DNA from: CAVQBP01 sp963782475
GTDB lineage: Bacteria > Bacteroidota > Ignavibacteria > Ignavibacteriales > Ignavibacteriaceae
DNA: 64,000 nt
NCBI GenBank assembly: GCA_963782475.1
Contig: CAWAJW010000003.1
Span: forward strand, 186,001-250,000
Direction of reading: 5' to 3'
Shown: positions 56,220 to 64,000 of the stretch, piece after piece
How the letters are laid out: the number at the start of each line of letters is the position of its first letter
How positions within the stretch are numbered: position 1 is the first letter of the stretch
Made by a program: the position numbers and the translations under genes
Notes under the pieces: model-generated
Seen by the model: the letters and a program-made list of their open reading frames with translations, nothing else
Told to the model about the DNA's origin: nothing
Database searches by the model: none

Positions 56220-58100
56220 TTATCGGAGAAGGATCATCTTTTTTGTTTCAAAATAATTTCCTGATTTTATTTGATATAGATATACCCCGCTTGCCAAATT
56301 ATTTGCATTCCAATTTACTTCATAAAGACCGGCTGGTTTTTCTTCATTAACTAAAATTGCAATTTCCTTTCCAAGTATATCATATACTTTTAGTGTGACA
56401 AAAGATTGTTTTGGTATTGAGTATTTTATAGTTGTTGAAGGATTGAAGGGATTTGGATAGTTCTGCTCCAGCTTGAATGTTGTCGGCTCATTACTTTTAC
56501 CAATTATTGCTGTTACAGTCCCTTCAAACTCATCTGCACCAATATCGGTTGAAAAATCATTCCCTCTTGGCTCTCCATCAAAATCAGTATTGATTCCGTA
56601 AATAGGAACTCCATGCGATTCAAGATTTGTTGGTATAGATTTATCTATATGGAGATCTCTCCCTGTAAAATGTGGCATTTCGGTTATACTGTTGACATCT
56701 CTTTTGCTTACCTGCCAGTTTTTTAGACTGTCATATTTATTAATGCCTATTCTTACCAGACAATTACCCTGATATTGCATGCAGTAAAGATCATTACAGT
56801 CAGAAGATAGGTTTAAATCTGAGTAATCATAAATTGCAGAAGCTACGTAAGTCGATTCAGCTCTTGTATTCACAAAAATATTGTTGACGGCTTCAGCTCC
56901 AGAACATTGATAGGTAATATTTAAAGCCGAGGAATTGGAAGGACTTGATTCACTGTCGCTCAGGTATATTGTGTTATAATATATTTGAGGATTATTTTGA
57001 TAATACATTTGGATTCCGGATGCATTACTTGATGTTTGTCCGGAAGAATTACGAATATCATATATCATATTATTATAGACCCAATTGTTGTTACCTTGTT
57101 TACTTGTCTCACCAAATAATAAAATTCCGGCTGAACCATAAGAAGTAGAGTTAGAAACATTATGTACAATATTGCTGCGTATAATAGAGTTATCACTCCA
57201 ATAACAATTTATACCTGCAACTTCGTTCACCCAATCAGCAGTAAAATTCCGATTTATATTTTGAATAACATTGTTTTCTATAACAGTGCCGTCTGAATAT
57301 TGTGAAAAAATTCCATAAGTAACTCCACCGTCTGTTTCCGAGCCAATGAGATTCCCCCGGATAATATTGCCTGTTGCTCTAATTACTCCTTCCTCGGTCA
57401 CTTCATTTTTGCCGCTGATATATATTCCGAAATTCCCTGAATTCTTTACAAAATTATTGTAGATCAAATTGCTGTCCGGGCCAGCACCGGCTTGAGGATT
57501 ATTTATCCAAAAGCCAATTACCTGGCAATTGCGTTTATGATCATCAGTTATCGTTGTAATATTCTGCACAATGTTATAATCTGAATTGTCTAAGAAAAAT
57601 ATACAACTGTTTGAAAAAGATTGACTATTAAATAGAGAGTGAATTGTAAGAGTTGTATTCCCACTTAAACCTATACCATCTATCGTCAGATAGCTCGTAT
57701 TTATAAAGATTAAAACAGCTTCCCCATTACTTTGAATGGTTACATTTTTATTTACTGCCGGCTGTATTATAACCCGGTTGTTAGGTCCTGCTCCAGAAAT
57801 TGGTCCATTTAAATAAGAATTAGCTGGTATCTGGTAAAGGGTATCAATCAATTCCAATGTAACAGGCCCTGCAATACCGTCCGAATTTAATTTATTGAAT
57901 GCCGAACTGATTGTTGCGAAATCTCCGGAAGCACCAATGGAGTAAGTACCTGCAGGAAGTGGATTAAGAGTATGCTTTTGAATTTTTTTAGGAAACTGTA
58001 ACCTACCGTTTTCTCTGAATGTCATCATCTGCTGAGCAATGATTGAATATGAGAAAAGAATTGTAAAGAAGAGTATTAAAATTGTAATTAGTTTTTTCAT
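56220..58100 (-). CDS. Secreted parallel beta-helix protein with T9SS domain
   Basis: Read from the ATG at 58098-58100 (an upstream ATG at 58127 would put nine charged residues before the signal), the product is about 626 residues. It has a signal peptide ending IIAQQ and GTYSIGASGDFATISSAFNK, an opening common in secreted beta-helix proteins. Many right-handed beta-helix (NosD/pectate-lyase-like) coils follow (NIIRGNLIGSETDGG, GTVIENNVIQNI, NSIIRSNIVHNVSNS), then a T9SS domain ending KKMILLR. Such proteins often bind or cut polysaccharides; no catalytic residues are obvious. It is followed upstream by the GAF-sensor gene and a 21-bp pair. Confidence 0.86.
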   Translation of the reverse strand: MKKLITILILFFTILFSYSIIAQQMMTFRENGRLQFPKKIQKHTLNPLPAGTYSIGASGDFATISSAFNKLNSDGIAGPVTLELIDTLYQIPANSYLNGPISGAGPNNRVIIQPAVNKNVTIQSNGEAVLIFINTSYLTIDGIGLSGNTTLTIHSLFNSQSFSNSCIFFLDNSDYNIVQNITTITDDHKRNCQVIGFWINNPQAGAGPDSNLIYNNFVKNSGNFGIYISGKNEVTEEGVIRATGNIIRGNLIGSETDGGVTYGIFSQYSDGTVIENNVIQNINRNFTADWVNEVAGINCYWSDNSIIRSNIVHNVSNSTSYGSAGILLFGETSKQGNNNWVYNNMIYDIRNSSGQTSSNASGIQMYYQNNPQIYYNTIYLSDSESSPSNSSALNITYQCSGAEAVNNIFVNTRAESTYVASAIYDYSDLNLSSDCNDLYCMQYQGNCLVRIGINKYDSLKNWQVSKRDVNSITEMPHFTGRDLHIDKSIPTNLESHGVPIYGINTDFDGEPRGNDFSTDIGADEFEGTVTAIIGKSNEPTTFKLEQNYPNPFNPSTTIKYSIPKQSFVTLKVYDILGKEIAILVNEEKPAGLYEVNWNANNLASGVYLYQIKSGNYFETKKMILLR

Positions 58101-58177
58101 TTTAACCCCGCTCTTAAAATTTAACATTTTTAGCTGTATTAAAAATCGTTTTTAATTACAGATGCTTCTACTAAAAC

Positions 58178-58207
58178 TGTAACATTAACTTATAAAATTG
58201 TAACATT
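58178..58207 (-). promoter_or_regulatory. 21-bp TGTAACATT pair upstream of the beta-helix gene
   Basis: TGTAACATT starts at 58178 and 58199, exactly 21 bp apart, 78 bp upstream of the ATG at 58100. It lies in the gap between the GAF sensor with its AraC piece (58497-60726) and the beta-helix gene. The CATAG box and A/T block of the other promoters are not seen here. Confidence 0.55.
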
Positions 58208-58270
58208 TGATATATTCGATTAAGAACCAATGTGTATACTTTAATGCAGGATTCATCTTGTAACTTATGG

Positions 58271-58294
58271 CTGTCAAGGACCATTCCTTGACAG
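58271..58294. repeat. Perfect 10-bp hairpin
   Basis: CTGTCAAGGA (58271-58280) pairs perfectly with TCCTTGACAG (58285-58294) over a CCAT loop, followed by GGGG. It may be a dispersed palindromic element or a terminator for the sensor gene; no T-run is present on the minus-strand 3' side. Confidence 0.5.
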
Positions 58295-58496
58295 GGGGTT
58301 GAGTAAAGATAGCGTGGGTGTAATGATATATATTGAAATCTCTAACCATACGTACCGTCAAGGTTAGTATCATAATAGATCCGAGCGAACAACACAAATC
58401 ACAAGTATATGAGGGTATACTAGTGTTACTATGCTGGACCGAGAGAACAAGATTATGATTAAGATTAGGATTAAGATAAGAAACAAAGACAAGAGT

Positions 58497-58859
58497 TTAT
58501 TCAGAGATAAATTTTTGAAGATATTCGGAAGGGGAGCAGCCAAATTGTTCTTTGAAGCAGGTAGCAAAATATGCAGGGTTATTAAATCCAACTTCATAAC
58601 CGACTTCAGAAATATTCCCCGACTTCGTAAGAAGTAGTTTGGCAGCTTTATTTAACCTGTAGGATTTTATTACTTCATTTGTAGATTGACCTGTTAATGC
58701 ATTTAATTTTCTATGGAGCTGCATCCTGCTTAGTCCGATTTCTTTTGCAAGCTCATCAACTGAAAATTCAGTATCAGCAATACTGCATTCAATGGTATTT
58801 ATAACACGCTCTAAAAATTTTTCATCAATAGACTTGGAAGCAGTTTCTTTAGGTTCTAA
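58497..58859 (-). pseudogene. AraC-type output domain split from the GAF hybrid kinase by a frameshift
   Basis: In the frame +1 to the kinase, the reading ILEPKETASKSIDEKFLERV continues through FSVDELAKEIGLSRMQLHRK and NALTGQS to VGFNNPAYFATCFKEQFG, a complete AraC-type domain. The first ATG in this frame (58724) lies inside the first helix-turn-helix, so independent translation would give only 75 residues with a partial domain. One base removed near 58860-58866 fuses it to the kinase as in the HTCS paralogues. Confidence 0.75.
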
Positions 58860-60726
58860 TATTTAATTCTTTTCTATACTTCTTTCTTAATCGTTTTCCT
58901 TGATTTATTAAATTACCTACGCGTGCCTTCAGTTCTGCTATACTGAAAGGTTTGGTAATATAATCATCGGCTCCGGTCTCAAAACCTTTTATTTTATTTT
59001 CAGTTTCGGAGCGGGAAGTTAGAAGAATTACAGGGATATGGCTGGTTCTTTCGTCAGTCTTTAGCTTTTCACACAATTGAATACCATCCATTTCAGGCAT
59101 TAAAACATCGCTTAAAACAAGATCAGGAATATAATTGACAGCTTTTTCATATCCGTGTTTACCATTTATTGAAACTAATATCTGTGGATTTTTCCCTCCC
59201 CAAAGATCATGTGAGTCAATGCATTCTTTAATAAAATTAATTATATCTTCATTATCTTCCACTATCAAAATCAGGGGAGTTTCTTCTCTGTTAAAATCTT
59301 TATCCAATATTTCATTTCCCGCTTTAGTTTCATCAATTGGTCCCTCTTTTGCAGAAATAATTTCTATCTTAAGGTCTTCATAATATTTTTTATCATAAGG
59401 TAACATAATTAGAAATTTTGTCCCTTTATTTACTTCGCTTTCGACTGAAATAGAACCGTGATGAAGTTCAACCAATTCTTTTACAAGAGCCAAACCAATC
59501 CCTGTACCTGCAGGGATTTCACTTATAATATTCGCTTTCTTTGTAAAGAAACGATCAAATATATTTTTTATTGTTTCAGGTGGAATTCCGATCCCGCTAT
59601 CTTCGATAACTATTTCAAACATTCTATACTTATCTTGAATCGAAAATTCACGGGGAATAGTAATTGATATTGTTCTTGTTTTACCTGTTTCTGAAGAATC
59701 GGGAGTAAACTTAATTGCATTAATGAGAAGATTGCTAAGTATTTTTTCTAATTTTTCTTTATCGAAAGCCGTATAGAAATTATCAAGGTTTGAATCAAAA
59801 ATTATTTTTATCTCTTTTATGTCAGCAAAAGGCTGGAATGATGCAGTTATTCCTTTTATAAAAGTTATAATATCATCTTCCTCAAGGACTAAATTCATTT
59901 TACTTGCATCAATTGAAGAAAGATCAAGAAGCTGATTAATTAATTTTAATAATCTATTTGCATTGCTGTATATCAACTTTAACTTTTCAGTACTATAATT
60001 TTCTTTTCCTCCCATTAATTTTTCGAGCGGTCCAAGGATAAGAGTGAGAGGTGTTCTGAATTCATGAGAAAGGTTTGTAAAAAATTTCGTTTTTATCCTA
60101 TCCAGCTCTTGTAATTTTTCAGCTTCCAATCGTGCAATTTCAGCTTCCTTTTTCTTTTCATAGCTCAAATGCTGAAGCTCGGAATTTTTTATTAATTGCC
60201 CTGCCTGTACAGATATAATAGAAAGTAGCGTCAAATCGTTTTCATCAAAAAATTCCTTATTTTTTTTGTTAATTATCATCAGCACGCCAATTATTTTTCC
60301 TTCAAACCAGATTGGTGAGCATATTAAGCTTTTAATATTTTCCAGTTCTGCTTCAGAAGCTTTAAACCTTTTATCTTTCCTTAAATTTTTAATAAGCAAA
60401 GATTTTTTATTTAATAGTACCCAGCCCTTAATATGTTCCCCGATATGAGGACTTTGCCTAATCCTGCTGTTATTTTCCTGTTTAATAAAAGTTTTTAATT
60501 CTCCCCGGTTTTCTGAAACTAAAAGAATGGAACCATATTCGGCATTTACAAAGCTGACCGTTTTATATAAAATTAATTTCAAAGTTTGATCTACATCGGA
60601 TGCCCTGCCTGCTGCCACTGCAATTTCGTTTAAAACTTTAAGTTCGGTAACAGCAGCTTGAAAGCTGTTTAGATCATTTTCAAGCTTCTGAATCCTTTTT
60701 TCATATTTATCGGTTTTACTTGGCAT
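58849..60726 (-). CDS. GAF-domain hybrid histidine kinase with receiver (cytosolic)
   Basis: The 625 residues lack a signal peptide and membrane helices. A coiled coil (about 5-35) precedes a GAF domain (about 35-195, AEYGSILLVSENRGELKTFI, SLICSPIWFEGKIIGVLMII). HisKA follows with His221 in NLSHEFRTPLTLIL, then HATPase (DSGIGIPPETIKNIFDRFFT) and a receiver with Asp540 (LSDVLMPEMDG). The protein ends just after the receiver because of a frameshift; the AraC domain follows in the +1 frame. It would sense an internal small molecule or redox state. Its likely target is the adjacent beta-helix gene. Confidence 0.9.
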   Translation of the reverse strand: MPSKTDKYEKRIQKLENDLNSFQAAVTELKVLNEIAVAAGRASDVDQTLKLILYKTVSFVNAEYGSILLVSENRGELKTFIKQENNSRIRQSPHIGEHIKGWVLLNKKSLLIKNLRKDKRFKASEAELENIKSLICSPIWFEGKIIGVLMIINKKNKEFFDENDLTLLSIISVQAGQLIKNSELQHLSYEKKKEAEIARLEAEKLQELDRIKTKFFTNLSHEFRTPLTLILGPLEKLMGGKENYSTEKLKLIYSNANRLLKLINQLLDLSSIDASKMNLVLEEDDIITFIKGITASFQPFADIKEIKIIFDSNLDNFYTAFDKEKLEKILSNLLINAIKFTPDSSETGKTRTISITIPREFSIQDKYRMFEIVIEDSGIGIPPETIKNIFDRFFTKKANIISEIPAGTGIGLALVKELVELHHGSISVESEVNKGTKFLIMLPYDKKYYEDLKIEIISAKEGPIDETKAGNEILDKDFNREETPLILIVEDNEDIINFIKECIDSHDLWGGKNPQILVSINGKHGYEKAVNYIPDLVLSDVLMPEMDGIQLCEKLKTDERTSHIPVILLTSRSETENKIKGFETGADDYITKPFSIAELKARVGNLINQGKRLRKKYRKELNIRT

Positions 60727-60783
60727 ACCAGAACAAGATGTGAATTAGAGTTATTAAATGATACCCTGTATATTATTTTGCCC

Positions 60784-60972
60784 TTAAAAATCTTCAACGG
60801 TCAATCCGCTCTCCACAAAAGCATTCTCAATCATTATAAGTTTTCCTCTGCGTTTTGCTTTTACATATACAATTTCCTTTTCATCATCACTTATATAAAA
60901 GTTAAAGCCGTAGAATATATTTTCAAAAACACCTACTTTTTCTTTTTTAAAGTATAATAATTTAATTTCCAT
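60784..60972 (-). CDS. Small hypothetical protein
   Basis: Sixty-two residues (start MEIKLLYFKKEKVGVFENIF, end ENAFVESGLTVEDF) lie between the GAF kinase and the propeller kinase on the same strand. The sequence has normal protein composition and a charged middle (ISDDEKEIVYVKAKRRGK), but no clear ribosome site. I do not recognise it. Confidence 0.45.
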   Translation of the reverse strand: MEIKLLYFKKEKVGVFENIFYGFNFYISDDEKEIVYVKAKRRGKLIMIENAFVESGLTVEDF

Positions 60973-61009
60973 AATTCATGATTTCGGTTAAGCCAATAAA
61001 GGTGTAAAT

Positions 61010-61228
61010 TTAGGAGTAATAAAAGCCAACAGCATCACTAACAGTTACAGGAATTTTCTTAGGTTTTCTATTTGCCGGATCTTTCTCATAATCAGCTGAA
61101 ATAATATATAATTGCTGTTTATCTGGATCGACAGGAGTATACAAAATCAGTTTTCCTGATGCTACTGGAAGTGCGAAGGTAGAATCTTTATAGATTTTTT
61201 TTAATCTGTTCCCATTTAATAGAAACAA
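61010..61228 (-). CDS. C-terminal end of the propeller Ser/Thr kinase (frameshifted)
   Basis: The 72 codons encode the last blade of the kinase at 61188-63482 in the +1 frame: NGNRLKKIYKDSTFALPVAS then LILYTPVDPDKQQLYIIS. One extra A in ATTAAATGGG (61214-61220) causes the break; dropping it gives HTELVSINGNRLKKIY. The start MFLLNGN is not natural. Confidence 0.75.
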   Translation of the reverse strand: MFLLNGNRLKKIYKDSTFALPVASGKLILYTPVDPDKQQLYIISADYEKDPANRKPKKIPVTVSDAVGFYYS

Positions 61229-63482
61229 GTTCTGTATGACGGGAGGTAGTTAGAAACACAAAAGAAGTATCATTAAACCAGGACCAAAAGCCACCATCAC
61301 AAACATATTTTGCAGCTAAAGGATTTTTAAGGTCTACTATGAAAATTTTTAATGAATCAGGCTGGTTATTGGAGAAAGGATTTCGAGTATAAGCAAGTAA
61401 TTTCCCATTCGGTGAGAAAAAAGGACCTCCTGCATTATAATTACCGAAAGTAATTTGTTTACGATTTTTTCCATTGCGGTCCATCATATGTATTTGGTTT
61501 CCTTCAGACAATTCTGTTGATAGCTTTCCCATTGTAAATGCAATTTTTTGCCGATCATGCGAAAATGACGGATTAAATAAATTTCTTTCATCAAAGGTAA
61601 TTTGCTTTACTTTTTTATTTTCTAAATTTCCAATATAGATTTGAGTAAAATCATGACGCTGGTAATACAGAATTTTACCGCTGTACGATGAAAAGCTAAT
61701 CCCCATATCCGGTCCATTACCCTTTGTTAATTGTATCTCCTTACCCCCATTCTCAGATATCATCCATATATTTGTATTGCCGCTTTTGTTTGAAGAAAAG
61801 AGAATAGTCTTTTTTGTAGTCCAATATACATCATCAATATTTTTTTTATCAAAGGTCAGTTGTTTTTCTTCATGTGTTCTTAGATCCTTCGTTAATAACT
61901 CCTGGTAATTTCCTTCAAATGTGCGGAGCCATGCTATTGAATTTCCATCGGGAGAATAGGAAAAGGCAAATCTGCTGATACTGGTAGTAAGACTATCTAC
62001 AAATTCAAGCTTAAGATTACTGCCGTCGGGATTCATACTCCAAAATGAATAAGATTGATCTTTGTATCCCCAAACAGGGGCTCGGATAAAACCTATCTGT
62101 TTACCATCAGGGCGCCATTTACAATAATCTGCATGATTATTAATTTTTTCACTTTTTCCTCCTAAAGTGGGAATAATATTAACTTGATTTAAACCAGTGA
62201 CAGGATTAAAATGAGAATAGATTATTCTGCCACCATCCGGTGATATAACTACTCTAATCGGAACGGGTTTAAGTGAATCTAAAGTAATCCTGCAGGGTTC
62301 GGCATAATTAGTATGCATATAATAGATATCCCATCTATTATTTTGGTCTGCCGCAGCAAAAGCAGTCCAATTTCCGTCGGCAGATATACTTGGATAAGAT
62401 ACCTGCGTGAAAGGGATTGCCATTTCGTGAAATGACATAGCGGGATTAAGCTCCAGAGTTGGAGTTGTGTAGAAAAAAAAGTATATCAAGGAAACCAACA
62501 TTCCTACTAAAATCAAAACCAACCAGGGAAATTTTTTATATGATTCTATTTTTATTGAACCTGAGGGTGATATGCTAGTCCTATGACTTGGTTTTAATTT
62601 TGGGAATAATTTTCTTTTAATCTTAACTATATGTTCTAAGTCTTCTCCTTCATAAATTTTTTTTATATTCCTTAGGTCATCTGCAAATTCTTTTGATGAT
62701 TGATATCTTCTCTCTTTATCTTTTTCCAAACATTTGAGGATTATTAAATCAAGTAAGGGATCAATATCTTTTCTGATTGTGGAAAGGGGAGGGGCCTCTG
62801 AGTTGACTATCTTATATATTACTGCAGCATCATGTATCCCTTTGAATGGAGATTCACCTGCTAATAGTTCATACAGAACCACTCCAGCAGAAAATATATC
62901 TGATCTGTAATCTACCTCTAATCCTTCCACTTGTTCGGGAGACATATAACCAAGTGTTCCCATTGTAGTACCGCTCTTAGTTAACCTCGATACCTCGCTG
63001 GTGTAATAAAGCTTTGCCAGTCCAAAATCCGTCACCCGAACTCTGCCGTCTTTGCTTAGAATAATATTCTCAGGTTTAATATCCCTGTGGATTATCCCTT
63101 TCTCATGCGCTGCTGCTAATCCTTCTGCTATCTGAATTCCTATGTCAATAACATCATTTATAGGTAATTCTTTATCTAAATTTTTTATTGTCTCTCCTTC
63201 GACATATTCCATTACAATAAATAATTGCTTCCCTCTTTGAATATCTTCATATTCCCGGATATCATAAATAGTACAAATATTTGGATGATTAAGAGAAGAT
63301 GCAGTTTTAGCTTCTTTTATAAATCTTTTCTTGTTATCTTCGGTGCCGGAAAATTGAGGGGATAAAAATTTCAGCGCAACAAATCTATCAAGCTTAGTAT
63401 CAAGGGCTTTATAGACTTCACCCATCCCTCCTTCGCCAAGCTTCTCAAGAATTTTATAGTGTGAAATGATATCCCCAATCAT
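61188..63482 (-). CDS. Membrane Ser/Thr protein kinase with WD40/TolB-like propeller
   Basis: The 764 residues open with a Hanks-type kinase (about 8-270): glycine loop GEGGMGEVY, Lys38 in VALKFL, HRDIKPENIIL, DFGLAKLYY and GTMGTLGYMSPEQV. A membrane helix follows (about 318-340, FPWLVLILVGMLVSLIYFFF). The outer part is a PD40/TolB-like propeller with repeated ISPDGGRIIYSHF, YSPDGNSIAWL and FSPNGKLLAYTRN blades, which may bind a ligand. The last about 15 residues are out of frame; the true end is at 61010. Confidence 0.92.
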   Translation of the reverse strand: MIGDIISHYKILEKLGEGGMGEVYKALDTKLDRFVALKFLSPQFSGTEDNKKRFIKEAKTASSLNHPNICTIYDIREYEDIQRGKQLFIVMEYVEGETIKNLDKELPINDVIDIGIQIAEGLAAAHEKGIIHRDIKPENIILSKDGRVRVTDFGLAKLYYTSEVSRLTKSGTTMGTLGYMSPEQVEGLEVDYRSDIFSAGVVLYELLAGESPFKGIHDAAVIYKIVNSEAPPLSTIRKDIDPLLDLIILKCLEKDKERRYQSSKEFADDLRNIKKIYEGEDLEHIVKIKRKLFPKLKPSHRTSISPSGSIKIESYKKFPWLVLILVGMLVSLIYFFFYTTPTLELNPAMSFHEMAIPFTQVSYPSISADGNWTAFAAADQNNRWDIYYMHTNYAEPCRITLDSLKPVPIRVVISPDGGRIIYSHFNPVTGLNQVNIIPTLGGKSEKINNHADYCKWRPDGKQIGFIRAPVWGYKDQSYSFWSMNPDGSNLKLEFVDSLTTSISRFAFSYSPDGNSIAWLRTFEGNYQELLTKDLRTHEEKQLTFDKKNIDDVYWTTKKTILFSSNKSGNTNIWMISENGGKEIQLTKGNGPDMGISFSSYSGKILYYQRHDFTQIYIGNLENKKVKQITFDERNLFNPSFSHDRQKIAFTMGKLSTELSEGNQIHMMDRNGKNRKQITFGNYNAGGPFFSPNGKLLAYTRNPFSNNQPDSLKIFIVDLKNPLAAKYVCDGGFWSWFNDTSFVFLTTSRHTELVSIKWEQIKKNL

Positions 63483-63907
63483 TATTGTCCCACATTATGT
63501 TTTTTAATTAAGAATCTATTTGTTACGTAAAATAATAAATTGGAAATAGTTGTTAGGGGAAGAAGAATCCGGAAAGAAAATAGTAGCGATACTGTATTTG
63601 TATAATACCCCTAATAGAAAAAATTTATATTACATAGTAATTTTTTCTTGGGATAAAGTCAAATGGAAAAAATATTTTTATCAAAATTTCAAAAATTAAT
63701 ACAAAAATCACCCGATAATTAGTATGACAAATATAGAATAACATGACAATTAAATAAATGAATTGTAGGCTCAATCACTTTATCCCATTCTTAATGACCA
63801 TCCTTAAAGAAAAATTATAATACTGTTATAATTCCGTGATATTTGAATTGCATATTGTAATCACTTCTGATTTAAAAAAATATTAATTCAAAATAAGGAG
63901 GCATACT

Positions 63908-64000
63908 ATGATAAAACAAAAATACCTGTTACTTATCCTGCCATTTTTATTCAGCTTCTCAATGAGTTTAGCTCAAGTGGATCCGGATACAGCCCGGAAG
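63908..64000 (+). CDS. Secreted protein, N-terminal part only (runs off right edge)
   Basis: Thirty-one codons follow an AAGGAGG site 8-14 bases before the ATG at 63908. They give a signal peptide (KYLLLILPFLFSFSMSLAQ) and VDPDTARK. Nothing more can be said of its family. The 63483-63907 gap before it is AT-rich without another gene. Confidence 0.7.
   Translation, partial: MIKQKYLLLILPFLFSFSMSLAQVDPDTARK

Noticed and set aside
58370..58637. Overlapping small open frames around the GATTAAGATTAGG repeat stretch
   Set aside because: Low-complexity DNA gives hydrophobic or Lys-rich translations with no ribosome site, and part overlaps the AraC fragment.
61230..61260. HTELVS coding segment resembling a REP-derived peptide in the propeller kinase
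   Set aside because: The similarity is short and no second arm of an inverted repeat is present.

Overview
The window is low-GC bacterial DNA. Many secreted proteins end in a type IX secretion (T9SS) sorting domain with the core NYPNPFNPSTTIKYSIP and a final KKxxLLK. Together with giant hybrid two-component regulators, this points to the Ignavibacteria or a close relative in the Bacteroidota/Chlorobi group. The core genes ndk and sucD fit. There are no rRNA or tRNA genes, phage genes, intact insertion sequences or CRISPR arrays that I can see.

Positions 1-44,700 are a sensor/secretome island, nearly all on the minus strand. It holds five paralogous membrane hybrid two-component systems (HTCS1 2908-7119, HTCS2 9590-13790, HTCS3 21054-25187, HTCS4 32345-36514, HTCS5 40145-44411). 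Each has the order signal peptide, Reg_prop beta-propellers, Y_Y_Y domain, one membrane helix, HisKA, HATPase, receiver and AraC-type DNA-binding domain. Directly downstream of each lies a secreted-protein or enzyme unit: an M6-like metalloprotease, BNR/sortilin-type propellers, two copies of a methanethiol S-methyltransferase (MddA), or a ScyD-like propeller with a LamG-like domain. A sixth sensor, cytosolic with a GAF domain (58497-60726), is followed by a beta-helix T9SS protein.

The main find is in the gaps between sensors and targets. The gap promoters carry short direct repeats phased at exactly 21 bp, the spacing of AraC araI1/araI2 half-sites. HTCS4 is the exception: its gap repeats are at 20 bp, and its AraC domain is also divergent. 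The repeat core differs from unit to unit, and its similarity follows the similarity of the neighbouring AraC domains. Five of these promoters also share a fixed core: CATAG/T, 14 bp, then an A/T block. This reads as a family of duplicated, diverging sensor-operator-secreted-target modules. A further 21-bp pair with core GTAACATT precedes HTCS3, HTCS4 and HTCS5 themselves.

The island shows recent duplication and decay. There is a gene-conversion tract of about 930 bp with a nonsense mutation in one copy, a duplicated upstream region of about 540 bp, orphan sorting-domain tails beside a conserved terminator hairpin, and dispersed repeats inserted in frame in one surface loop of the kinase domains. 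Eight genes carry a single-base frameshift, and all eight are in the same direction (+1).

Positions 45,000-51,300 on the plus strand carry a PAP2 phosphatase, a small membrane-anchored protein, a TonB-dependent receptor, a TauE/SafE exporter and a DUF4256 protein. Positions 51,600-64,000, mostly minus strand, hold a broken TonB-like gene, a lone receiver, a frameshifted lipoprotein, ndk, sucD, a decayed Ser/Thr kinase, the beta-helix protein with its GAF sensor, and a Ser/Thr kinase with a WD40-like propeller. The start of another secreted protein runs off the right edge.
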